DNA of 64,000 nt from Desulfopila inferna (GTDB lineage: Bacteria > Desulfobacterota > Desulfobulbia > Desulfobulbales > Desulfocapsaceae). Positions within the stretch are counted from its first letter, which is position 1; each line of letters begins with the position of its first letter. A model generated the notes under the pieces. That model had not been told where the DNA came from and did no database searches. It saw only the letters and a program-made list of their open reading frames with translations. Shown in pieces: positions 52,500 through 60,745 of this stretch. The stretch spans positions 62,001-126,000 of the forward strand of contig NZ_JAFFQE010000008.1 of the NCBI RefSeq assembly GCF_016919005.1, read 5' to 3'. The position numbers were made by a program, and so were the translations under genes.

Positions 52500-52996
52500 T
52501 TCAGGGCCATTATTGTATAACGGCTTTTCCCTGCACATTCCTCATTTATCCCCTTTGGATTAAATAGAAAGCTGCCACAAATCACTCCGATGACCAGCTG
52601 AAAGCTGACCGCTGATATAAGGACCCTGAAAAACAGGCTTTTTTTAGACGGCTATTTCATCTGTTCTCAGTGAGCCCCGGCCTGGATATCGCTTTTCTTA
52701 TTGAAGAATAATTTATTGAATAATAAATGATGCATTAAATACTATATTGCTATATATTGTTTTGTATAAATATATTTTTATTGGCACATTTTTCACCTGA
52801 ACGTGAATAGAAATCGTTCTGTTATCTTGAGCCTAGCCCGGCCATGATTAATATATAATCTTAGTTGTTTTCAACGACAACTTTCAGGTGTAATGCACCA
52901 AGATTCCCCACTCTTCAGCAACGTTTATTTTTTGACTAAAAGAATAAATGAAACATAAAACCAGGAACTTCTCTGACTAAATTCTGATAGAATATC
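52500..52996. other. AT-rich upstream region of proVWX
   Basis: About 497 bases. From 52700 it is very AT-rich with TATA-like words. The inverted repeat AGTTGT/ACAACT at 52863-52882 is a candidate operator for the MarR-type regulator downstream of the operon. No gene seen. Confidence 0.4.
52863..52882. promoter_or_regulatory. Candidate MarR-type operator upstream of proV
   Basis: AGTTGT (52863-52868) and ACAACT (52877-52882) are perfect inverse copies 8 bases apart, of the size expected for a MarR-family dimer. It sits 115 bases before the proV start. Only position and symmetry support it. Confidence 0.4.
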
Positions 52997-54223
52997 ATGG
53001 AAAAAATCACTGTTAACAACCTCTTTAAAATTTTCGGACAGGACCCCCAGAAAGGCCTCAAGCTTCTCAAACAGGGAAAAAGCAAAGAGGAAATTTACGA
53101 AGAAACCGGACTAACCGTCGGGGTCCAGGATGCCAGTTTCTCTGTAATGCAGGGTGAAATCTTTGTCGTTATGGGTCTATCGGGATCGGGCAAATCCACC
53201 CTGGTCCGCATGCTCAACAGATTGATAGAACCAACATCCGGCGAAGTTCTGGTTGACGGCGAAGATGTACTCAAAATGGATCGTCATGAACTCGTAAAAT
53301 TCCGCCGCAGGAAAACGGGTATGGTTTTCCAGTCCTTCGCCCTGATGCCTCACCAGACGGTACTGGATAATGTCTGCTTTGGTCTGGTACTCGACGGCAT
53401 GGAAAAGAAGAAACGAGAAGAGCGTGCTTATAATGCCCTGAAGCAGGTTGGGCTGGACGGCTGGGAAAAAGCGTATCCCAGTGAATTGAGTGGCGGCATG
53501 CAGCAGCGTGTCGGTCTGGCCAGAGGACTGGCAGTTGATCCGGACATTATGCTGATGGATGAAGCTTTCTCGGCTCTCGATCCGCTGATCCGCACGGAAA
53601 TGCAGGATGAGCTCCTCAAACTGCAGGATAGAGATGAGCGGACCATTGTCTTTATTTCCCACGACCTTGACGAGGCCCTCCGCATCGGCGACAGAATCGC
53701 GATAATGGAAGGCGGCAGCATTGTTCAAGTCGGTACCCCTGAGGAGATCCTGCAGAACCCTGCAGATGATTATGTCAGGGCCTTTTTCAGAGGAGTCGAT
53801 CCCACCGGAGTCATTTCAGCTGGAGATATTGTCCGGGACAGCTACCCCACCTATGTATGGCATCGCAAAGAGGGCAGCCCCCGTGCTATCCTGGAAAAGC
53901 TCAGCAGCTCCGACCGGGAATTCGCCTATGTGCTCAGTTCGGAACGTGGTTTTTTTGGAATAGTCTCTACGGATTCACTGCGCGATTTCATCGAAGCGGG
54001 CAATGACGGAAGGGGGAGTATCGAAGGTGCTTTTCTTCCGGAGGTGGAGGCGGTGAAGAATTCCGACAGTCTTCAGGATATTCTGCCGCTGGTCGCCTCT
54101 CATCCCTGGCCGGTACCCGTCCTGGATGAAAATCAGAAATATATCGGCACCGTTTCAAAAAACAGGTTTTTGCGCACCCTTCATCGTGCGGAGAATACCG
54201 AAGAAAGCAATTATTCCTCTTAA
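52997..54223 (+). CDS. proV: Glycine betaine/proline ABC importer ATPase ProV
   Basis: A 408-residue ATPase of the ProU/OpuA system that imports glycine betaine and related osmolytes. Walker A GLSGSGKST, signature LSGGMQQRVGLARGLA, Walker B IMLMDEAFSALDP. The C-terminal 120 residues form a pair of CBS domains (ILEKLSSSDREFAYVLSS, AVKNSDSLQDILPLVASHPWPVPVLDE), the site where c-di-AMP and ionic strength act in related systems. First gene of a proVWX operon with a MarR-type regulator after it. Confidence 0.93.
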   Translation: MEKITVNNLFKIFGQDPQKGLKLLKQGKSKEEIYEETGLTVGVQDASFSVMQGEIFVVMGLSGSGKSTLVRMLNRLIEPTSGEVLVDGEDVLKMDRHELVKFRRRKTGMVFQSFALMPHQTVLDNVCFGLVLDGMEKKKREERAYNALKQVGLDGWEKAYPSELSGGMQQRVGLARGLAVDPDIMLMDEAFSALDPLIRTEMQDELLKLQDRDERTIVFISHDLDEALRIGDRIAIMEGGSIVQVGTPEEILQNPADDYVRAFFRGVDPTGVISAGDIVRDSYPTYVWHRKEGSPRAILEKLSSSDREFAYVLSSERGFFGIVSTDSLRDFIEAGNDGRGSIEGAFLPEVEAVKNSDSLQDILPLVASHPWPVPVLDENQKYIGTVSKNRFLRTLHRAENTEESNYSS

Positions 54224-54247
54224 TTCTTACTCTCAGGAGCAAACGCG

Positions 54248-55102
54248 ATGTTCAGCTTTGAAGATAAAGTCATACCATTGGATATATGGATCAGTCAGTT
54301 TGTCGATTGGCTGGTAGAAGGATACCGCTGGTTTTTCCAATTAATAAAATGGCCTGTTGAGGTCACGCTGAGCGGACTGGAGGACCTACTGCTGTGGGTT
54401 CACCCACTCATTTGGGTAGCAATTGTGGCGCTTATTGCCTGGCGTGTCTCCGGACTGAGGCTCTCTATTTTCAGCATTGTAGCGCTTTTTCTTATAGGGA
54501 TGCTGGGATTATGGCCCGATACTATGACGACTCTCGCCATGGTTTTTTCTTCGGTAATCTTCTGTACAATAGTCGGCATTCCACTGGGGATCATGGCCGG
54601 CCGCAGTGACAGATTCGAATCGTTGCTTAGGCCAGCCCTGGATGCCATGCAGACCACACCGGCTTTTGTCTACCTGGTCCCTATCGTCATGTTGTTTTCT
54701 GTTGGCAATGTTGCCGGAGTTCTGGCTACCATTATTTTTTCCCTGCCGCCGATCATCAGACTGACCAGTCTGGGGCTCAGGCAGGTTCACCCTGAATTGA
54801 TTGAGGCCGCGCTGGCTTTCGGCGCCACCAATTCTCAGGTACTCCGCAAAGTCCAGATCCCCCTGGCACTGCCGACCATTATGGCAGGTTTGAACCAAAC
54901 GATCATGATGGCTCTCTCAATGGTGGTAATAGCCGCTATGATTGGTGCCGGAGGATTGGGAGCGCCTGTTGTTCTCGGTCTTAACACTCTCGATATTGGT
55001 CTTGCAACAATTGGCGGACTGTCAATTGTTCTTATGGCAATAATTTTGGACAGAATCACCCAATCAATGGGTAAAGGAAAAAAAGAACAAAATGAGGGGT
55101 AA
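54248..55102 (+). CDS. proW: Glycine betaine/proline ABC importer permease ProW
   Basis: A 284-residue permease with about six helices. Family marks are GIPLGIMAGRSDRFESLLRPALDAMQTTPAFVYLVPIVMLFSVGNVAGV and PPIIRLTSLGLRQVHPELIEAALAFGATNSQVLRKVQIPLALPTIMAGLNQTIMMALSMVVIAAMIGAGGLG, the usual ProW core and EAA loop. GGAG precedes the ATG. Partner of ProV and ProX. Confidence 0.94.
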   Translation: MFSFEDKVIPLDIWISQFVDWLVEGYRWFFQLIKWPVEVTLSGLEDLLLWVHPLIWVAIVALIAWRVSGLRLSIFSIVALFLIGMLGLWPDTMTTLAMVFSSVIFCTIVGIPLGIMAGRSDRFESLLRPALDAMQTTPAFVYLVPIVMLFSVGNVAGVLATIIFSLPPIIRLTSLGLRQVHPELIEAALAFGATNSQVLRKVQIPLALPTIMAGLNQTIMMALSMVVIAAMIGAGGLGAPVVLGLNTLDIGLATIGGLSIVLMAIILDRITQSMGKGKKEQNEG

Positions 55103-55104
55103 CT

Positions 55105-56133
55105 ATGATGAAGAATTTATTTTTGAGTGCTGTTGTATCGTCCCTCGTCTTAACCGGAGCCAATGCCGCATTCTCGGCATTACCCGGTGAAGGCGTAACT
55201 GTCAAGCCGGCTCGGGCAACATGGAACACCGGTTTTTTTCAGGAGGCTCTGGTACGCAGGGGCCTTGAGCAATTGGGATATGATGTTGAAAAGCCCAAAG
55301 ACCTGCAAAATCCTATATTTTACAAATCCGTGACACTCGGCGATGTCGATTACTGGACCAACGGCTGGTTTCCCAATCATGAAGGCCAATTTCCAAAAAA
55401 CTTTTATGATTACGCCGATGCATACGGCTATGTCGTTAAGGCCGGTGGCCTGCAGGGTTACCTTGTCTCCAAGGAGCATGTAGAGAAATACGATATTAAA
55501 TCATTGGATGATTTTAAACGTGACGAGGTAAAAGAAGCATTTGATAAGGATGGTGACGGCAAAGCCGATATGACGGCCTGTCCTCCGGGATGGGGCTGCG
55601 AGACCGTCATTGCCCATCACATGGATGTTTACGACCTGGATGATCACATCAATCCCATCAAGGCCTCCTATGAAGCGGGAATGGCTTCCGCGATTGCCGC
55701 CTACAGAGCAGGTGAACCCATCTTCTTCTATACCTGGGCGCCAAACTGGACGATTTTCAAACTGAAGCCGGGTGAAGACGTCATGTGGATCAATGTTCCG
55801 GAAATTATCCCTAAGGAATCACAGAAATCCGGTGTTGACCGTATGACTCAATCAGGTATCGAAGGTGCCGTTTCCGATCCGATAAAACTTGGATATGTCG
55901 TCTCCGATATACGTATTGTCGCCAACAAGAAGTTTGCAGAAGCAAACCCTGCGATAAAGAAATTCTTTGAACTGGTTGAAATAGAGCTCGTTGACATCAA
56001 CGAACAGAACACTCGCATGAACGCCGGCGAGAAAAGCCAGAAAGCAATTGAAGGTCATGTTGATGAATGGATTGCCGACAACCAGGAAACATGGGACAAA
56101 TGGCTTGAAGAAGCCAAAAAAGCAGCACAATAA
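55105..56133 (+). CDS. proX: Glycine betaine/proline-binding protein ProX
   Basis: A 342-residue periplasmic binding protein, with a signal peptide ending near ANAAFS. GVTVKPARATWNTGFFQEALVRRGLEQLGYDV, DYWTNGWFPNHEG, CPPGWGCETV and FFYTWAPNWTIFKLKPGEDV carry the tryptophans that form the aromatic box for quaternary ammonium compounds in E. coli ProX. AWGAGGGG-like GAGGGG lies before the ATG. It ends with the importer operon. Confidence 0.94.
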   Translation: MMKNLFLSAVVSSLVLTGANAAFSALPGEGVTVKPARATWNTGFFQEALVRRGLEQLGYDVEKPKDLQNPIFYKSVTLGDVDYWTNGWFPNHEGQFPKNFYDYADAYGYVVKAGGLQGYLVSKEHVEKYDIKSLDDFKRDEVKEAFDKDGDGKADMTACPPGWGCETVIAHHMDVYDLDDHINPIKASYEAGMASAIAAYRAGEPIFFYTWAPNWTIFKLKPGEDVMWINVPEIIPKESQKSGVDRMTQSGIEGAVSDPIKLGYVVSDIRIVANKKFAEANPAIKKFFELVEIELVDINEQNTRMNAGEKSQKAIEGHVDEWIADNQETWDKWLEEAKKAAQ

Positions 56134-56166
56134 AGCAGTACGATCTTAGTGATCTTAGCGGTTCAT

Positions 56167-56194
56167 GCCCGGGAAACCTCTAGGTTTTCCGGGC
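56167..56194 (+). terminator. Terminator after proX
   Basis: GCCCGGGAAACC (56167-56178) and GGTTTTCCGGGC (56183-56194) form a 12-base stem with one G-T pair and a TCTA loop, followed by a T-rich stretch (TCTTCTAAAATTT). It is 33 bases after the proX stop. Confidence 0.7.
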
Positions 56195-56288
56195 TCTTCT
56201 AAAATTTATGCAAGGCGGCTGAAATAATGCTGGATATCATCTGATCAACAGTTTAAAAGCATCGTATAGATTGTTATCAGGAGGACAA

Positions 56289-56762
56289 ATGGAACAAAGA
56301 ACAGCTCAAATCAACACAGTAACCCAGCACCTTCGCATACTGTTCAAAACCGTACAGGCGCATTCTAAATTTGTTGAAAAGAAGTGCGGCTTAAGCAGCG
56401 CCAAACTCTGGATGCTCTATGAGTTGCATTCCAAGCCGGGCATCAAGGTTTCCCAGCTGGCGAATTCACTGGCTATACATCCGTCCACCTGCAGCAACAT
56501 GCTCGATAAACTTGAAGAAGATGGTTTTGTCAGCCGCGAACGCAGCAAAAAGGATCAGCGGGCAGTTCATCTCTCCCTGACTGAAAAGGGAAATCAACTA
56601 CTGGCCAAAGCCCCCAGACCGGCCCAGGGGGAACTTAGCGGTGCTCTGGAAAAACTCTCGGACGAGCATCTCAATCTTCTGGAGAAAGGGCTTGGAGAGC
56701 TTGTGCAGGCTCTCAACGACAGAGACGACAGTGCGGCAATGATTCCCATTCCAAGTGAATGA
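56289..56762 (+). CDS. MarR family transcriptional regulator
   Basis: A 157-residue winged-helix regulator. HLRILFKTVQAHSKFVEKKCGLSSAKLWMLYELHSKPGIKVSQLANSLAIHPSTCSNMLDKLEEDGFVSRERSKKDQRAVHLSLTEKGNQLL is the usual MarR DNA-binding core with the D-x-R wing. It lies behind proVWX in the same direction, so it is a candidate regulator of that operon, as in OpuR-like systems. The start ATG at 56289 follows AGGAGG. Confidence 0.88.
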   Translation: MEQRTAQINTVTQHLRILFKTVQAHSKFVEKKCGLSSAKLWMLYELHSKPGIKVSQLANSLAIHPSTCSNMLDKLEEDGFVSRERSKKDQRAVHLSLTEKGNQLLAKAPRPAQGELSGALEKLSDEHLNLLEKGLGELVQALNDRDDSAAMIPIPSE

Positions 56763-57138
56763 AGCGAATTCCCGAACCAAACACCCTCCCCTCTGCCGAT
56801 TCTATAATTACTGACTTATTTCTGAACAACCTCCTCAAGAAAACAGAACGTACGTTAGAAGCCCCCGACTTCTCTTCTTGTTGCAAGAAATCAGCATGTC
56901 TTAAGATACTTATCCATCAGCTGAATTGGTCTGCAAATAAGCCGTCGCGAGAGGAAAAGGTAGGCATCTATTCTCAATTTCCCTGAGCAGATCGTCAAAG
57001 ATACAGTCCCGGTCTGGCCGCTCTTAGCGCCCTTACCTTTATCCGGCGAAGCTGACGGAAAATGGCAAAGCGCCGCGGTCGATGCACGACTGCGGCGCTT
57101 TTTGGCAAATCCGGTTACGATTAAAGAGTATGGAGTAA
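56763..57138. other. Intergenic region with a bidirectional terminator
   Basis: About 376 bases between the convergent MarR and CBS genes. A strong hairpin at 57067-57103 is listed separately. No gene seen. Confidence 0.4.
57067..57103 (+). terminator. Shared terminator for MarR and CBS genes
   Basis: A 15-base stem with one mismatch (57067-57081 with 57087-57101), loop ATGCA, followed on the plus strand by T5. On the minus strand the flank is a shorter T-run, so it may serve the CBS gene too. Confidence 0.75.
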
Positions 57139-57579
57139 TCAGCCAGGATATTTCCCTTCAATATAATCTTTGAGATAGCGATTCTCTACCTCCTTCTCAA
57201 CCATCTGTGCTTTGACGACATCACCTATCGACAGGATTCCCTTGAGTTTGGGACCTTCCATGATAGGAACGTGACGAATCCTGTTTTCCGTCATGATCGC
57301 CTGAAGATACCCAACACTATCATCCATGCCGGCAACGATCAGGTTGGTCGACATGATTTCTTTGGTCTTGGTATTCTTTATATCTTCAAGATTATTGAGA
57401 ACCACAAGGAGAATGTCACGAGGAGCGATTATACCCTTGATATTGTCATTATCGTCAACGACAAGCAATGATCCTACTTTGTTTGCCGCAAAAACAGCTA
57501 AGACTTCCAACAGGGTATTGTCTTCATGACAGGTGACAACCCGGCTTCCCTTGGTTTCCAGTATATCTTTTGCTTTCAT
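57139..57579 (-). CDS. CBS-domain pair protein
   Basis: A 146-residue protein made of two CBS domains (GSRVVTCHEDNTLLEVLAVFAANKVGSLLVVDDNDNIKGIIAPRDIL and DSVGYLQAIMTENRIRHVPIMEGPKLKGILSIGDV). It has no other domain, so it is probably a small adenosine-nucleotide sensor that binds AMP, ADP, c-di-AMP or similar. Partner unknown. A dispersed repeat sits upstream at 57656-57786. Confidence 0.88.
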   Translation of the reverse strand: MKAKDILETKGSRVVTCHEDNTLLEVLAVFAANKVGSLLVVDDNDNIKGIIAPRDILLVVLNNLEDIKNTKTKEIMSTNLIVAGMDDSVGYLQAIMTENRIRHVPIMEGPKLKGILSIGDVVKAQMVEKEVENRYLKDYIEGKYPG

Positions 57580-57655
57580 AGTAGGCTCCTTTTCTCACTG
57601 ATAATCAAGGTTCCCCTTGTATTTTCCGTAGTTCCGAAATTCTTCTTAAATTAAA

Positions 57656-57786
57656 CCTGCTGAGCTGGACTCTTTACAGTACCCCATTGAGGGGTAAATG
57701 ACTTTGCGATCAATTTGAGGCGCTTGCGTTAAAAGAATTTGCTTTTCCCTTGTCTTTAATCACGAATTTTTAAGAGTAAGGCATTA
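57656..57786 (+). repeat. Dispersed repeat copy, full length
   Basis: Head CCTGCTGAGCTGGACTCTTT, TACAGTACCCCATTGAGGGG, then TAAATGACTTTGCG, a variable middle, and a tail TAAGAGTAAGGCATTA at 57771-57786. It matches the 18.7 kb copy in both ends. The last three bases (57784-57786) are the stop codon of nuoN. Confidence 0.88.
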
Positions 57787-59196
57787 AACGCTAATCGGCA
57801 AAAGGCTCAAGGCAAAAACGCAGATTGCCAGTATAAAGGTACATATCGGTGCCAGAGGTGAGCGCACCGTTGCAAAGTCATCCTGAGCCTCATCAAAGTA
57901 CATGGTAATTATGAGCCGCAGGTAGTACCACATCGAAATGACACTACTGACAATCGCCAGGGCAGCGAGCGCTACATAGCCTGCATGAATGGCATTGAGA
58001 ATAATGTAGAGCTTTCCCATAAAACCCACGGTTGGGGGAATCCCTGCCATGGAGAGGAGAAAAACGGTTATGGCCGCCGCCGAATAGGGCCTCACCTTAG
58101 CCAATCCCTTGAAGTCGGCAAAGGTGCGGCGCTTCTCTCCCTCACCACTGAGATAGGAAAGAGCGGCGAACATTCCCAGGGTGCCGACACTATAAGCCGC
58201 CAGATAAAAAACAATGATATTGCCGGTAAATTCGCGGGTGGTGAATGCGACAAGAGCGACAATCAGATACCCGCTGTGCACTATACCAGAAGCCGCCAGC
58301 ATTCTTTTGAGATTGCTCTGGCCGATGGCAATCAGATTTCCGCCAAACATGGTGAAGACGGCAATATAGAAGAGATAGGTAACCCAGGAAGACTGCAGCC
58401 CGGTATCCAGAACGAGAAAGTTGGCAAAGACCGCAAATACGGCGGTCTTGAGAGCAGTTGCCATAAAGCCGGTAATGGGCATTGAGGCACCGTCATAGAC
58501 GTCTACCACCCAGGCGTGGAATGGGAAGGCGGCAGCCTTGAAAAGCAGTGCAATTAAGATAAAAAAGGAACCGACGACCAAAGCCGGCTGCTCCATGAAG
58601 CCATAGGCACCGATAAAATTGCCGATCAACAGGAATTTGGTGCTGCCGGCACCGCCGTACATCAGCGCGCTGCCCATAGTAAAAAAGGCTCCGGCAAAAG
58701 CACCGAGGATAAGATATTTAAGAACAGCTTCCGTGGCCTTGATATCCTGTCTGTGAAAACCAACCAGGACGTAAATGGCCAGCGACATTATCTCAAGGGC
58801 GATGAAGGCGGTTATAAGCTCCTGGGCCATGGTCAGCAGCAGCATGCCGCAGGCTGCAAAAGCGATCAGGGAGTAATATTCCAGCTTACAGAATCTGTTC
58901 TGCTGAAAATAGGTCTGCGAACTCATGCAGGTGAAAAATCCGCATGCGGTGATGATAAGACCGGCAGCTTGAGTGAAACTGTTGCCTGTCAGCATGCCAT
59001 TAAACACGCTGGTAAATATCTCGACATCACCCGAAGCGGTGCTGACCAGCTGCACGAAAAAAGCTACAAGAAAGACGCCCATACCGACATAGGAGGCGAT
59101 CTCGGTCTCAATTTTCTCGAAGGCTGACAGCAGCATCAGAAAGATAGCGCCTGAGCCAACGATCAGTAGTGGGAGTAAGAGCACAAAATCTATCAT
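57784..59196 (-). CDS. nuoN: NADH-quinone oxidoreductase subunit N
   Basis: A 470-residue membrane subunit of complex I, a proton-pumping antiporter-like subunit. Many helices; key parts are ALYGGAGSTKF-type loops, FKAAAFPFHAWVVDVYDGASMPITGFMATALKTAVFAVF (proton-path Lys and His), and MLAASGIVHSGYLIVAL. It is the last gene of the nuoI-N operon (nuoM lies 13 bases upstream). Its stop codon is provided by the end of a dispersed repeat. Confidence 0.93.
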   Translation of the reverse strand: MIDFVLLLPLLIVGSGAIFLMLLSAFEKIETEIASYVGMGVFLVAFFVQLVSTASGDVEIFTSVFNGMLTGNSFTQAAGLIITACGFFTCMSSQTYFQQNRFCKLEYYSLIAFAACGMLLLTMAQELITAFIALEIMSLAIYVLVGFHRQDIKATEAVLKYLILGAFAGAFFTMGSALMYGGAGSTKFLLIGNFIGAYGFMEQPALVVGSFFILIALLFKAAAFPFHAWVVDVYDGASMPITGFMATALKTAVFAVFANFLVLDTGLQSSWVTYLFYIAVFTMFGGNLIAIGQSNLKRMLAASGIVHSGYLIVALVAFTTREFTGNIIVFYLAAYSVGTLGMFAALSYLSGEGEKRRTFADFKGLAKVRPYSAAAITVFLLSMAGIPPTVGFMGKLYIILNAIHAGYVALAALAIVSSVISMWYYLRLIITMYFDEAQDDFATVRSPLAPICTFILAICVFALSLLPISV

Positions 59197-59209
59197 AACG
59201 GGTCCCGCC

Positions 59210-60733
59210 TCAGTTCTTTATCGGTTCATGTTTGACATCTGATTCGATCATTTTCACCAACTGCTGTTCACCTTTGGAAGCCATCTGCAGCACCTGCTTT
59301 TGGGCGGCAGGAGTTATCTTCTCGAGGAAGGGCTGAGGATAGATGCCCATCACCAGAATCAAGAGAATCACCGGCAGAAACACCAGGGTTTCATATGGTG
59401 TGAGATCTTTGAAATGCGCCGTTGCCGCGTTGGATTTCTCGAAAAATACCCGCTGGAACATCCATAGCATATAACAGACGCCGATAATAACGGTTGTGCC
59501 CGCCAGGACGCCAACCACAATGTTAAATTTGACAGCTCCGAGAATAATCAGAAATTCGCCGATAAATCCACTAGTTCCGGGCAACCCGACGGAGGCCAGC
59601 ATGGCAATGGCGAAAAAGGTGGCGAAAACAGGGGCACGATAAGCCACCCCTCCGAGATCCGCTATCTGCCTGGTGCCTGTGCGTTCTTCAAGTACCCCGG
59701 CAAAAAGGAATAAAATCCCGGTGCTGGTGGCATGAGCAACTATCTGGAACAGAGTTCCGGTAAGGGCCTGCACGTTCATGCAGAATACGCCGAGAGCGAT
59801 AATGCCCATATGCGAAGCTGATGAAAATGCCAGCATTCGCTTGAAGTCCCGCTGAGCAATGGCGGCGATGCCGCAGTACATCAACCCGATGACCCCTAAG
59901 TAGGCGAGGATGATGGCATAACGGGCCATTTCTCCTTCAAAAACAGGTATAACAAAACGAATGACGCCGTACACCCCTATTTTCGCCATGATGGCGGAGA
60001 GGATAAATGTCGTCGACACAGGGGCTTCGGTATAGGCATCCGGCAACCAGGTATGAAAGGGAAACAGCGGGATCTTTATGGCAAAAGCCAGCATCATGCC
60101 GATGAAAGCGAGCAAGGCAAAACCGCCCTCCAGCTGCAGGGTTGCCATTCTGGCAATCTCGAAACTCCACACACCCGTCTGGGCCTGATAAGATACAGCC
60201 AGGTAAATCAGGGCTGCCATCATCAGCAGCGAACCGGAGATGGTGTAGATGGTTATCTTAATCGTGGCGGCGATGCGTCTTTCCCCCCCGTAGAGGCCTA
60301 TCATAAAAAAGATAGGCAGGAGCATGATTTCCCAGAAAACATAAAAGACGATAAGATCGGCAGCTGCAACGGCGCCGATCATGGCCCCGAGAGCAATGAG
60401 CAGATTACAGTAATAATATTTTGACTTAGAGGCAAAAACCATGAACACCAGAGGAAAGAGCACAGCGGCCGCCATGAGAACAAAAAGGCTGATTCCGTCT
60501 ACTCCTACATGATAGTTTATGCCCAGGGATTCTATCCAGAGATGTTTTTCAACAAATTCCAGACCGCCGCCACCGCTGAAATCAACCCACACCTTCAATC
60601 CGCAGATAAGGACTATGACCGAGATGACCAGGCCTATGGTCCGGGCTCCGCTTTTCTCCACAGGCAACACCAGCAGCGCTGCTCCTGCAAGAAGAGGAAG
60701 AAAGATCATGACTGAGAGGACATGTTCAAACAT
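59210..60733 (-). CDS. nuoM: NADH-quinone oxidoreductase subunit M
   Basis: A 507-residue proton-pumping subunit of complex I. AFAIKIPLFPFHTWLPDAYTEAPVSTTFILSAIMAKIGVYGVIRF is the conserved proton path, LAFSSASHMGIIALGVF and TSTGILFLFAGVLEERTGTRQ follow. Length is usual for NuoM. It begins 12 bases before nuoL ends on the minus strand order (nuoL upstream), in one operon. Confidence 0.94.
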   Translation of the reverse strand: MFEHVLSVMIFLPLLAGAALLVLPVEKSGARTIGLVISVIVLICGLKVWVDFSGGGGLEFVEKHLWIESLGINYHVGVDGISLFVLMAAAVLFPLVFMVFASKSKYYYCNLLIALGAMIGAVAAADLIVFYVFWEIMLLPIFFMIGLYGGERRIAATIKITIYTISGSLLMMAALIYLAVSYQAQTGVWSFEIARMATLQLEGGFALLAFIGMMLAFAIKIPLFPFHTWLPDAYTEAPVSTTFILSAIMAKIGVYGVIRFVIPVFEGEMARYAIILAYLGVIGLMYCGIAAIAQRDFKRMLAFSSASHMGIIALGVFCMNVQALTGTLFQIVAHATSTGILFLFAGVLEERTGTRQIADLGGVAYRAPVFATFFAIAMLASVGLPGTSGFIGEFLIILGAVKFNIVVGVLAGTTVIIGVCYMLWMFQRVFFEKSNAATAHFKDLTPYETLVFLPVILLILVMGIYPQPFLEKITPAAQKQVLQMASKGEQQLVKMIESDVKHEPIKN

Positions 60734-60745
60734 AATACACCTTTC

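Noticed and set aside
56910-56932. CAGCTGAATTGGTCT word between the MarR and CBS genes
   Set aside because: It resembles the repeat head in about three quarters of positions but no further part of the family follows.
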